Shown: positions 46,604 through 56,670 of the stretch, in pieces
How positions within the stretch are numbered: position 1 is the first letter of the stretch
How the letters are laid out: each line of letters starts with the position of its first letter
DNA from: Puccinia triticina
Lineage: Eukaryota > Basidiomycota > Pucciniomycetes > Pucciniales > Pucciniaceae
Reading direction: 5' to 3'
DNA: 64,000 bases
Assembly: GCF_026914185.1 (NCBI RefSeq)
Contig: NC_070566.1
Location: 620,001 to 684,000 of the forward strand
Position numbers and translations under genes: made by a program
Notes under the pieces: generated by a model
Told to the model about the DNA's origin: nothing
The model's database searches: none
The model's input: only the letters and a program-made list of their open reading frames with translations

Positions 46604-48299
46604 ATGACACCAACTCGAACACCAGTGTTGAGGCTCCCAGCAAGAAAAAATCTTTCTCAGCAGTTGCCGGACCAAGCACCCAACCGTTTTAAGCCTTTTC
46701 TATGACCATCCTTCTCTTTTTGCCCGCCACCAACTGACCCTGACATCTGTCTCTATTCGCTCACACTAGGGCCAGAACCTTCAGGCAGTCACAAGCGGCC
46801 CCGCCGTGAAGCGAGTCCGTCTTCATCAAGCAATGGTGAAGACGGTGATGATGGTGGAAACTATATCCAAGAATCAGGCAAAGATAGCACCCACCCCAAT
46901 TGACTCGGTCCATCAATAGACCCAGAGATAGACCAACTAGATCAATTGTTCCACAGCAATCAATCCGGTCTGATGCCCTCGGCAACATCCTCAACGGCCC
47001 CTGCTATGACCACCGAGGACGATCCCCTTGTGGATCTCCTCAGGAAGCTTCGGATTCAAACCAAGCTTGATGATAAGCACTATCAAGATGCTATCACTAT
47101 ATTGAATGTAAGCATTTTTTTTCACTCTTTGGCTTCCACCCATCTCATTGAAGTTGTATCAAAAAGACGCCAGGAGCTGCCATGCCCTTCTTAGTCTTCC
47201 GAGAGATGCAGCGCTTGCAGCAGGACTCCTCAGGCTCAGCCACACACGAGCCAAAGGTCACCGCAAATAACAACAACAGCACCGCTGAACCCCCATCCAA
47301 AGGTTTTCAGTACAGCAATGTCCTAAAGGTCTGTTCCAATCTCCCTCTCTCATGTCATATCCTCATTGGTGTGTGCTTTTTTCTTTAGGACCGTATCCGG
47401 GACATCTCCAAAGAAACAATGCTGCGATCCGACATCCAGGCCTACACACGAAAGCGATACACCCCTGGGACAGGTGACAGGTCCTTGCTCACCCTCACAA
47501 TGGTGCGTTGTCTTTGACATGATTTCTCATTCTTGATGCATAGCACTGATCTCAATTTAAACAGCCAAGTTTACACGGACTCCCCCTTGAGTTCCGCAGA
47601 AAGGAATTCCCGCCAGGGGTCATTGATGGTGACAACGCAGCCACAAAAGATTTTATCTCCCAAGTACGCGAGATCCAGCGCCACGTCCGGTACGGTGTCC
47701 GTGAGAAGCTCCTTTCAAACATTGTTCGACCCGACAACTCTGGATTCGTTGAGGAAGGTGAAGTTCCGAATATCCATGAGCTTGCCGAGACAGTTTACAG
47801 GCACCTGCACCCTGTCGAAGCATCTGTTTCAAACGAGCAGCTTAGAAATATCTCAGTCCTTTTCATCGCCCGAGTTGCCCACCTTCGATTACAAACCGTC
47901 GATCACCTAGTAAATCCTCCACTCAAGAAAATCTCGCAATGGGACCTAGTTGATCAAAAGCTCAAAGAACTCGCGACTCGTAACGCCGATTACTGTGCGG
48001 CGTAAGTGTCTCCATTTCTCTTTCACTGCATATTCCGTATTTATGTTCATCAAAAAAGTAGCCTGACATTTTTTACTCATTAAAGCTGGGGCAAGGCAGT
48101 CCTGGCCAAGGATCATGCCCTCTTTGGGCAGGGGAAAACGTTTGCACAAATTGCAAAGGAAAACACCATCGAAATGCCCACCGATGACGAGGTTCAGGAA
48201 CAACTCAACATTCTTCTGCGATCTCGTGCCGGTAGGACCTCTAACGAGGCTCAAGAACAACCTGATGAGCATCACCGATCTCGTTCCGGTGGGATCTGA
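46604..48299 (+). CDS. Transposon-companion or lineage-specific hypothetical gene
   Basis: A multi-exon gene starting near ATG 46604 (MTPTRTPVLRLPARK) and ending TGA 48299. Recognisable blocks: EPSGSHKRPRREASPSSSSN (46770 on), DPLVDLLRKLRIQTKLDDKH (47017 on), MPFLVFREMQRLQQD (47182 on), DRIRDISKETMLRSDIQAYT (47389 on), LPLEFRRKEFPPGVIDGD (47585 on) and, after a 48000-48086 intron, AWGKAVLAKDHALFGQGKTF. The 47564-48299 part is a clean frame without ATG, hence a downstream exon. It lies divergent from the transposase, with about 345 bp between starts. No known domain is recognised; the basic KRPRR motif suggests a nuclear protein. The upstream splice pattern is uncertain. Confidence 0.45.
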
Positions 48300-48734
48300 G
48301 GCCTATTGAACTCGTGCCGGTAGAACAAGAACAGCTCGACGAGCATCTAAAATCTTGCTCTGGTAGGATCTGAGGCCCGACTAGCCCCTCCCACCAAATT
48401 TCTCACTTTTTCATCGTCTCCGACCAGTCTCCTGGAGGTGGGACCTGGAACAACTTTGGATAACATCTCAATGACCATCTCCGATATCATCCTGCTAGGA
48501 TTGCAGGCTTCTCCCTCAACATTTTCACTTTTTATATGTGTTGTTTGCTACAATCTCACCGATGAAAATAATAAAGTACTGAAAACGTTATTATGTACGT
48601 GAGCCAGCCAAAAAAAAAAGGCTGCAGGTGCGAAAAAAAAAAATTGGGTCCGCAGGTGCGAAAAAAAAATGGGCCGCAGCAAAACTGGTGTGAAAAAAAT
48701 GGGCCGCAGCAGCTTGGCTGCAGCCAGGCAAGTG

Positions 48735-49060
48735 AGAATATCCGGTGGACATTGACACTCAGGGCCGTAAAGTCCAAACTCATATCCGCTGGATGGTTTT
48801 GCCGCATCCGCTGGATGGTTCGATGCCATAGGATACCATCCAGTGGATGGTTCTCTCACATCCGCTGGATGGCTCGATACCATCCAGCGGATGGTATTGT
48901 AACATCCGCTGGATGGCTTGATAACATCCAGCGGATGGGTTTGTCATATCCGCTCGATGGGTTTGTTACATCCGCTGGATGCCTCGATACCATCCAGCGG
49001 ATGTGACGCTCTGAAATGTTAAGGATCCGTCCAGCAGACTAGTGTCCGCTGGACGCTTCC
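48735..49060. repeat. Sub-terminal palindrome array, right (ATCCGCTGGAT type)
   Basis: CATCCGCTGGATGG and CCATCCAGCGGATGG alternate about a dozen times; edge variants ATCCGGTGGAC (48739) and GTCCGCTGGAC (about 49046) are intermediate with the left array's GTCCGGTGGAC. It ends about 260 bp upstream of the FCF1 start codon. Confidence 0.85.
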
Positions 49061-49323
49061 TGCCCCGCGAGTTCTGGACGGCAGAAAACATGTCCAAGTC
49101 CACATCCGATGAACATCGGACATGTCCCGTGGTGTATGTGCCAAGTGGGGCTTGCGCGCTTGGGGGCGGGCCCAGCGGGCGTTATACAGGGCTATGTACA
49201 TATATGCATATGCACATATCCGAAGACCCCGGCGGCCTCCTTCAGCGAAGGAATCTCTCCCGAACCCGTCACGAACAGAACCTACAGCAACCCGTCCAAC
49301 GTATCCTAGCTCCTATTTGCAAC

Positions 49324-50029
49324 ATGGTAAGCACTATCGATCTCAGAATCTATCTTTCAACTGTCCAAAAAAACAAGCGGTACTGAATAAATTCTTTTTC
49401 TGTCCCCATCTTTATCAAAGCCCAAAGCACCGAAATTCCGAAAGTTTGCCGCCGTTAAAAAGATCATCAATCCGAACGATGCGCGACTGAAATCAAATCA
49501 ACAGAAGGAGGAAGAGAAAAAGAAGAAAGAAGAAGAAGCTCAAAAGAAACATGTGTAAGCTTCCGTCCGCCGAACCTGAACAGAAACATATATATAATCT
49601 GTTTTTTTTGTTGGATAATTCAGCGCTCCACCACCAACATCGATGTTCTTGACTCATAACACAGCCCTCGCACCCCCATATCGAGTCCTGGTGGACACCA
49701 ACTTTCTCAATTTATCGCTGACCAACCGGATCGATCTCATCAAGGGGATGTTGGACTGTTTATATGCGAAGGCGATCCCATGCGTCTCGGATTGTGTTCT
49801 CGCCGAGCTCGAAAAACTCGGTACTCGGTACCGATTAGCGCTCAATCTGGCCAGAGATCCCCGAGTCGAACGGCTGCCTTGCTCTCATCGAGGCACATAT
49901 GCAGACGATTGCATCGTTCAACGGGTTACCGCACATCGTTGTTATATCGTCGCTACATGCGATAGAGGTCTCAGAAGACGTCTGCGGAAAATTCCTGGAG
50001 TTCCAGTTCGTCTTTTTCATTTAGTCTAA
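49324..50029 (+). CDS. FCF1: rRNA-processing endonuclease FCF1/UTP24
   Basis: PIN-domain nuclease of the SSU processome that cuts pre-rRNA at sites A1/A2 in the nucleolus. Exons 49324-49326 (ATG alone), 49421-49554 and 49624-50029 give 180 residues. The N-terminus PKAPKFRKFAAVKKII, a Lys/Glu-rich linker and the PIN domain YRVLVDTNFLNLSL, MLDCLYAKAIPCVSDCVLAE, RGTYADDCIVQRV and CYIVATCDRGLRRRLRKIPG follow in order. The acidic active-site residues (VDTNF, ADDC, TCDRG) are all present. The intron directly after ATG is 94 nt; it is the only way to start with the family's MxKAxKxRKF pattern. The promoter abuts the palindrome array of the neighbouring transposon. Confidence 0.95.
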
Positions 50030-50539
50030 CTTTTTTCTGTCTCATATTCACATTTGCTTTCTGATAACCGTTGTCACAATAGTTGATGTTCATCAAAAGG
50101 AAACAGTATGCAATCGAAAGACTCCCCGATTGTGGGCTTCCTTCTTGACCCAAAAACCTGCTTCGCTTGTCCAAAATTACGAGGGTATGCTGATGATAAT
50201 AATGGAAGAAATATAATAATGGAAGAAATAAAGACTACGGGGAGCTTGAGTCGATGTTTTAGCTGATGAAAGGAGTTGTGGATAGCTATGTGAAGATAAC
50301 GGGTGCTGAACGGATGAGATGCTAGTAGATTCTAAAGAGTGAGAGAAGCAGTTAGCTCTTCTTAAATTTGCACCGTAGGACCTGTTGTGTTTTCAGTGCC
50401 CACCAAAATTCATAATATATTTTGGGATTTTTTTCATTTATTATCATTCTTGTCGCATGCCTGTTTTGCATACCCCCTATTCCGCATTCATGAATCATAC
50501 CCAGTTTTTTCCTCCTCATTTTGACATGACACAAATAGT
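50030..50539. other. 3' flank of FCF1, no further gene
   Basis: AT-rich; nothing recognised before the MITE. Confidence 0.5.
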
Positions 50540-50692
50540 AGCGGGATTCAAAGTAGACCCGCGCATGCCACTTGCAAGGCAAGGCAAGCCGGCGTTCAAC
50601 TCAAATGTCGAATGTCGACTTGCAGTCTCCCCGCAAAACTGGGTTATGCAAAGTGACCTGCATGCACGTGCGGGTCTACTTTGAAACACCCT
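50540..50692. mobile_element. MITE, TTCAAA family copy 4 (153 bp)
   Basis: AGCGGGATTCAAAGTAGACC at the left, GGTCTACTTTGAAACACCCT-type sequence at the right, flanked by AGT (50537-50539 and 50693-50695). The inner arms carry GCGCATGCCACTTGCA / TGCATGCACGTGCG. Confidence 0.85.
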
Positions 50693-50858
50693 AGTATCAC
50701 AAATCACAATCCATCTAAAATGATGAAAATAATTATCATGCATTCAGAATTCCAAAAAAAATAATTTTTAATGTACTTACTTTGTGCACCATAAAACACA
50801 CTTTGTGCACTTTGGGCAACCAATTCCCAATGTTGCAGTACTTCACGCACTGCAGAAA

Positions 50859-51681
50859 GGGTCAATCTAAATGCACGCCACTTTTTGACTAGATGCACGC
50901 CAAAAAAGTGGCGTGCACGCCTGCACACCAAAACAAATGGCGTACAGGAGCAGTGCACGCCATTTGTTTGGCGTGCGTAGCCCTGCACGCCAAAAATACT
51001 CCTTTTTGGAAGAATTTTGGCGTGCACAAACCCTCCATGCCATTTTTTTTGGCGTACAGGCGTTGCACGCCACTTTTTTGGCGTGCCTATAGTCAAGAGT
51101 TGGCGTGCTGCGTTTTACATGCAGTTTTTTTGGGGGCACAGTTGGCCACTGCGCCCCAACGGAATGATGAACAGTGCCTCCGCCACTATGAATAGTGCCA
51201 GGATGAATAGTTTTCATAGTGGCCAAGCTTGGTGGAGTCACTATTTATAGTGGCGGAGCTTGGCGGAGGCACTATTCATAGTGGCGGAGCTTGGCGGAAG
51301 CACTATTCATTGGCGGAGTTTGGCAGAGGCACTATTCATAGTGCAGAGCTTGGCGGAGGCACTATTCATAGTGCGGAGCTTGGCAGAGGCACTATTCATA
51401 GTGCGGAGCTTGGCGGAGGCACTGTTCTGGTGCACGCCACTTTTTGACTAGATGCACGCCAAAAAAGTGGCGTGCAAAGCCTGTACGCCAAAAAAAATGG
51501 CGTGGAGGGTTTGTACACGCCAAAATTCTTCCAAAAAAGAGTATTTTTGGCGTGCAGGGCTACGCACGCCAGACAAATGGTGTGCACTGCTCCTGTACGC
51601 CGTTTATTTTGGCGTACAGGCGTGCACGCCACTTTTTTGGCGTGCATCTAGTCAAAAAGTGGTGTGCATTTAGATTGACCC
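50859..51681. mobile_element. MULE-like fold-back element, 823 bp, 9-bp TSD
   Basis: GGGTCAATCTAAATGCACGC at the left and the inverse ending ATTTAGATTGACCC at the right; arms pair over about 250 bp. CTGCAGAAA flanks both sides (50850-50858 and 51682-51690). A 9-bp duplication with long arms fits Mutator-like fold-backs. The arms themselves consist of GGCGTGCANGCC modules, so they can also pair internally. The loop holds the 51200-51425 minisatellite. Confidence 0.85.
51190..51430. repeat. Minisatellite, about 30-34 bp units (ACTATTCATAGTGGCGGAGC)
   Basis: About seven units of GGAGGCACTATTCATAGTGC, then GGAGCTTGGC, inside the loop of the fold-back element. Each has the small palindrome CACTATTCATAGTG. 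Confidence 0.85.
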
Positions 51682-51690
51682 CTGCAGAAA

Positions 51691-53249
51691 AGGGGCAAGA
51701 ATTTTGCCTATTTTTTTGATGAATCAGTTGATAAGGTCTTCATTGCCCTATAAATAAATTTGTAAAGGTATTTTAGGCTCTCAATCTCTTAAAGAGTATG
51801 GGTCCAAGCGTGAACTTATGTGATGAAAGAGCTTAAATACAGGGGTACTTGCTACTAGGAGGATCCCCCAGATTATACCAAACCCAGCTTTTAGGTTCAT
51901 TGTCTCAAGAGCCTGCTGTCTAAAGCACCTACCAAGCTTAAGTGATCAAAACAAATTGTTGTGATTGGAGCCTTTATATCAAGCTCTCTTCTTCCCTCCT
52001 CCCTTTTTTTATCTCCTTCACCCATCTCCCCTTTCTTGTTCCTTTACATGTTTGATCCATTATCTTTGTTCCACTGAAGTACTATCTACTTGCTATCCTT
52101 CCTCAAACTCTATATGTGTACTTGGCTCTTTTCATTCAGTGGTTGCAAACACTGAGGAAGATCCTCCGCCTCACAAAATGGATCCTCTAACTTCTCTGAT
52201 GGCTTCCATACAAAACAATGATGAAGATCCTCTGCTTGAGGCTGCATCTAGAACCAAAAAATTACAACCAGAAGGCTGTACTACAATTCCTGCACCCCCA
52301 GCACAGAATTATACCTCAAAAGACAATTGCTTTTGTATCATCCAGGCAAGTAGCATGGCTATACAATTGTGACAGCCAGATCCTATCCTGTCAAAGGAGT
52401 GGTACAATTTGTGTACCAGTGGAATCAATCTGGTAAATATTGGCCTCATCAAAAGGCTCTGAGCACATCAAAAAATTTGACACAGTCAACCTCTTCTGGA
52501 TCTTCTATTCCAAGGCCAGTCTAGCAGCCTTGTGTGCATTGGCCAGCGTGAAGGCCAAGCAAAACTGGCTGAAGGAGGAGAAACATGTTCTCCAGAGTGA
52601 AATTGAAAAGGCTGCCCCCAATTGGGCGGCCAAAATATGTCTTGGTTTAGCTTATCAGCCCCAAAAGAAATCACAATGGCTCTGTTTCCTCATGAAATTC
52701 ACATCTTGATACAGAGGAATACAAGAACAATCTTGAGAAGATTGAAGTATTGAGACAGGATATCTCAGACATGAGAGCTAAGCTGAAATTGTGTTATGAG
52801 CTGTAGAGTGGGCTCTGCAGCACAGGCTCCCATTAATAGCTTACATGTACATGTAAAATACAGCACTCTCAATTTTTCAGAGTCTGAAGTTACAGAATGC
52901 TTCCTCATCCTGCAACCTAGTATCTTAGGATCCAGAACCCCAGAACCCAGACTCTCTTTCTCTCCATTGACTAGACCATAAAATATTGCAGGATCTATAT
53001 CACAGAGACAAAAAGAATGAACCATAAGAACAGCAGAAATAAAACCAATTCCCTCCAAAACCCTGAAAATCCCAACTCTGTCTCCAAAGCATTGTCTATC
53101 CCTACTCCAAAACCCCTCATCTCCCATTACTGACTGCAAACCCATTTCCATCCCTACTCCAAACCTCCTCACCTCTGATTCCATTCTCCCTACCCCAAAT
53201 CTGCCTCCAAAACCCTCAATATCCCCACTCTGCACCTCTGACACACTCA
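51691..53249. other. Repeat-derived region, weak gag-like N-terminal reading
   Basis: 52180-52375 reads MDPLTSLMASIQNNDEDPLL and then stops; 52440-52710 contains short frames such as LASVKAKQNWLKEEKHVLQ. These may be the 5' part of the decayed gag at 53.4 kb, but frames do not join. The rest has no recognised gene. Confidence 0.3.
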
Positions 53250-53640
53250 AAAATGGACACAGCCAAAGCAGAAGGAATCTCACAGCAACTAGCCAACATG
53301 GCAAAGCAGCTGCATACAGAACAAGCCAAAGCTCACCTAACAAAGACTCTGGGGGGGGGGGGGGGGCAACCTCCTCACAGTGGCAGCTCTGTCTGTGGTT
53401 ACAAAAATACCAAAGATTGGGACCTCCAACAAATACAACAGAGCACGCAGGGAAAAGGAAGAGACTTACTGCACTCAAGTGGCACTGTACATTGCCTCCA
53501 ACCCCGCCATGTTCACTGATGACTAAGCCAAGGTCATGTTATTGGTCTCATACCTGCCCGGAGCTGCTGACTCATGGGTTAAGCCAGTTTTTCAATGGAT
53601 TCTTGGGGGGGGGGGGGGGGCAATCTAAGCCACTGAATTT
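53250..53640 (+). pseudogene. Decayed retrotransposon gag fragment
   Basis: One plus-strand frame reads KYNRARREKEETYCTQVALY, IASNPAMFTDD, a TAA stop (about 53523), then AKVMLLVSYLPGAADSWVKP and VFQWIL. This is the gag core of LTR retrotransposons with an in-frame stop. Two G runs of about 15-16 bases (53352-53367 and 53608-53622) flank it and shift the frame. Upstream MDTAKAEGISQQLANMAKQL is probably the N-terminus. Confidence 0.55.
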
Positions 53641-54120
53641 TGACCAGTATCAGGAGCTGGGGTGATTCCAGCCTAAGAAATTCTCCTTTTGGGAAATCCC
53701 CATGGTTATCAGACTGAAAAAAAAACCACATTTTTACATACTAGATTAAGTAGGTATGCATGCTGCAGCTTCCTCTGGGGTTGCCAAAGTACAGGAATCA
53801 TCCCGGGCAAAAAGGTACATGCACCTATGCACGCGCTTGCTGCGGAGGCTTTCCAAATGGGTACAACTTTGTACTTTGCAGGGATGAAATCTTCTTAAGC
53901 TCCCCCACAACAACTTACAACCTGCTTGAAGAGGAAGATTTCATGGCAAGCAGGTGCAAGGTGTTTACACCGGAGGAATCCTTTGGGTGAGTGGAGAAAT
54001 TTATTGAACTATGTGAAAAGATAACTTTAAGAGATGTGAGGGTTGAACTCACAACCCTGCATAATGAAGGAATCAAACCCCCAACCTCAACTTTCATGAG
54101 TGATGCCAAAACACTGGGCT
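53641..54120. other. No gene recognised
   Basis: Minus strand near 54035-54075 carries GGTTGTGAGTTCAACCCTC and GGTTGGGGGTTTGATTCC, tRNA B-box-like words suggesting a SINE remnant. Nothing else is supported. Confidence 0.35.
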
Positions 54121-54420
54121 TCTACGCAAAACTAGTGGTAGCATGCACTATCTGCTAGTTTAGTGTTGCTTAGTTACTGGCACAATGCCGTTAGTGGTAG
54201 CACTGCTACGGGGCCACTACGCTATGCTAACAGGCACTAACAGTGCCATCTGCTTTTTTAGGGGCTAATTAGCACTGCTAGCGTCAATAGTGCCAATAGA
54301 GGCCCTGCAGTTTTCAGGGAAGCCCTTTAGCAGTAGCAGGAAATCATTGAATGCTAACAGAAAACCCTGTTGGTGGTAGTTTAGCTCTGCCACACTACAC
54401 TAAACTACCAACTGAAAGTA
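54121..54420. repeat. Dispersed repeat rich in TAGC/GCTA words, copy B
   Basis: AAACTAGTGGTAGCATGCAC, GGGGCCACTACGCTATGCTAA and AGTGCCAATAGAGGCCCTGC. It is the opposite-orientation relative of 1-215. No coding capacity. Confidence 0.5.
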
Positions 54421-54561
54421 TTTTAATGGATTCTCTTCCTTTCTTCAAGGAGGTTCCCTCTTGAGTGAGCACCTTGTATCTGCTTACGAAGGGCTTTGGC
54501 CAGTAGGTACAACTTCAAGGCCAGGGACAAATCATCTCTGGAATGTTAGTATGTACATGTA

Positions 54562-55678
54562 CAGTGGGTCATGTAATGTTTTTTCAAGTCATGAGATTAG
54601 CTGCAGGGGTGGAAAAGAAGTTCCCAAGAATGATTATGAAATAAAAAAAAGTAAAAATTAAAAAAATTAAAAATGTGAAAAATGTCTAATTTCTTGCCAA
54701 TTTCTCAGAATGTTCATTACTGTTCAAACCAAGGAGGGAAGATTGGAGAGCACAGTAATGAAAATTCTGAGAACGGACTTACTTTGCGCACTGCAGAAAA
54801 CTCCTTGTGCACTGTGCAGTGTGCAAATTTCCAAACTCTTTGTGCACTGTGGGTGAGGAATCAAAGTTTTCAAGTTTTTTTTTTTGACAAATCAATTGAA
54901 AGGCCTTTGATTGCCCTCTGCGTTTTTTTGGGGAGTTTTCTGAAGCTCCCTTGTATGCTGAAAACACCCTTCAATAAACAACACAAGTTCAGTCATGTGC
55001 GGAGCTTGAATTAAGGTTCCTGCATGCCAAAAATTCCAAATATTTTTTTGAAGCATGATAGATATATATTAAAGTGTTTCAGAACTTTTTGGCCATGTTG
55101 TGCAAGAACAAGGCTTTGAAAGATTAGGAGATAGCATCACTTACTGGCGCATTTGACAGATTTCATGCAAAATTTCCTAATTGTTCAAAGGAATATTATT
55201 GCACAAAGTGGCCAAAAAGCTCTGAAACACTTCAATATATATCTATCATTCTTCAAAAAATTATTTGGAATTTTTGGCATGCGGGAACCTCAATTCAAGC
55301 TCCCCAAAAGACCTTGTTTTGTTTCTTGAAGGATGTTTTCAGCACACAAGGGAGCTTTGAAAAACACCTAAAAAAATTTGCAGAGGGCAATCAAAGGCCT
55401 TTCAATTGATTCTTCAAAAAGAAATCTTGAAAACTTTTATTCCTTCACCTGCAGTGCATGAAGAGTTTTCCGCAGTGTGTGAAGTAAGTCCGTCTCATGA
55501 GAAATTGGCAAGAAATCAGATATTTTTCACATTTTTCATTTTTTTTGTTATACTTTTTTTTCATAATCATTGTTGGGAACTTCTTTTCCACCACTGTAGC
55601 TAATCTCATGACTTGAAGTCTGTGACCTGAGATTCTGCATTGAAAAATGTGATTCCAAAAACATTAGATGACCCACTG
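54562..55678. mobile_element. Fold-back element with TA duplication (1117 bp)
   Basis: CAGTGGGTCATGTAATGTTT at the left and the inverse AACATTAGATGACCCACTG at the right, each bordered by TA (54560-54561 and 55679-55680). The arms pair imperfectly along nearly the whole element (for example AAGGCCTTTGATTGCCCTCT versus AGAGGGCAATCAAAGGCCTTT; ATGATAGATATATATTAAAG versus its inverse). A right-arm insertion of about 45 bp (GGAATCACATTTTTC...) breaks symmetry. No transposase. Confidence 0.75.
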
Positions 55679-56670
55679 TACATCATCCTTGGAGCTTCTT
55701 CCACTTGCCAGGCGGTGAATTCTGGGCAAGATTGCTGCAAGCAGTTAAACTGTGTGCCTGCTTCCCAGGGATGCTATTGCTACTGGGCAGCCGGAGGTGA
55801 TTGAACTTAACTAAGTCCCTCTCTCCCCTAAGGCTTTGCCGGAGGGACTTATGACTTATCGGGAATTTTTCCATGAGAGATATTTTTGTTTTGGTGGTGT
55901 TTTCCTTTGAACCACCAGAACTCAACTCTGACCATCACAAACCTTCTATGTTTTTGGTGGATGGTACAGGATGGTACGCCTGCATCTGTCCCTCCTTCTC
56001 ATATAATTTCAGACTCCCTGGGCTCAATCTTCATCCCTCTTTTATTTTGTGAAAAGTCTCATTTTTGAAGAAATCAACCAGATCACACAGAAAAGGTCCG
56101 CGCGCGCTCAGCCAAAGCGCTGTACTTTTATTGAATCATTATTTTCTCAATCAGATGTTTAAAAACTTTGAGTTAAGAAATAGAGAATCTGAAAAATGTG
56201 TAAAATATGAGAAAAAGCATGCAATGTATAAAAAGTTGGTCTTGTGAATGATGGTTGAGAATTACATGAGATACAGCGGATGTAACAAAATGAGGGCTGA
56301 AATATCCAGTTCTCTCATGCAAGAATTCCTGACAAGTCACAAGTCCCTCCGGCAAAGCCTCAGGCAAGAGAGGGACTTAGTTAAGTCCGGGGGGTGATGC
56401 CTTGCCAGCATGCCAGTGAGAAATCACAGTGCGTGCTTGCTTGGCTCTGAAAGGATATGTAGTTATGTAATTGCTCATCCAATTACCTACTTTTTCACAT
56501 TTGGTTGCATTATTTAGCTTTTTTTGCAAATCAACAACCACATTCATTTATGATTGTTTAGGCTACATTCAGGTAAGCCACAGGTTGAGCCTGAAGATTG
56601 GTTGTTGATTTTATGATCTGTTCAAACTGACAACTCCACTTGATACGACAATCCTTAGTTTTACAAACAA
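55679..56670. other. Intergenic with two short AAGTCCCTC fold-backs
   Basis: TAAGTCCCTCTCTCCCCTAA...GGAGGGACTTATG (55812-55856) and ACAAGTCCCTCCGGCAAAG...GAGGGACTTAGTTAAG (56337-56388) are near-inverse copies of each other. No gene between them is supported; the cyclophilin 3' end follows. Confidence 0.5.

Larger units (their letters stand above)
41232..49150. mobile_element. Probable composite CACTA/Plavaka-like transposon, about 7.9 kb
   Basis: Left CCCCCAAACTTGGCTACACC + ACGG (41232-41254); right, read inward, CCCCACTTGGCACATACACC + ACGG (49150-49127). Just inside each end is an array of short palindromes with a TCCNNTGGA core (41270-41870 and 48735-49060). Between them lie the minus-strand transposase (42174-46258) and a divergent plus-strand gene (46604-48299). 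Single ends, sub-terminal arrays and a transposase-companion pair together suggest one element. No target duplication is seen, so the boundaries are tentative. Confidence 0.45.

Noticed and set aside
41232..49150. Secondary-metabolite or effector gene cluster
   Set aside because: The genes are transposase-like or unrecognised, with no secretion signal or biosynthetic enzyme.
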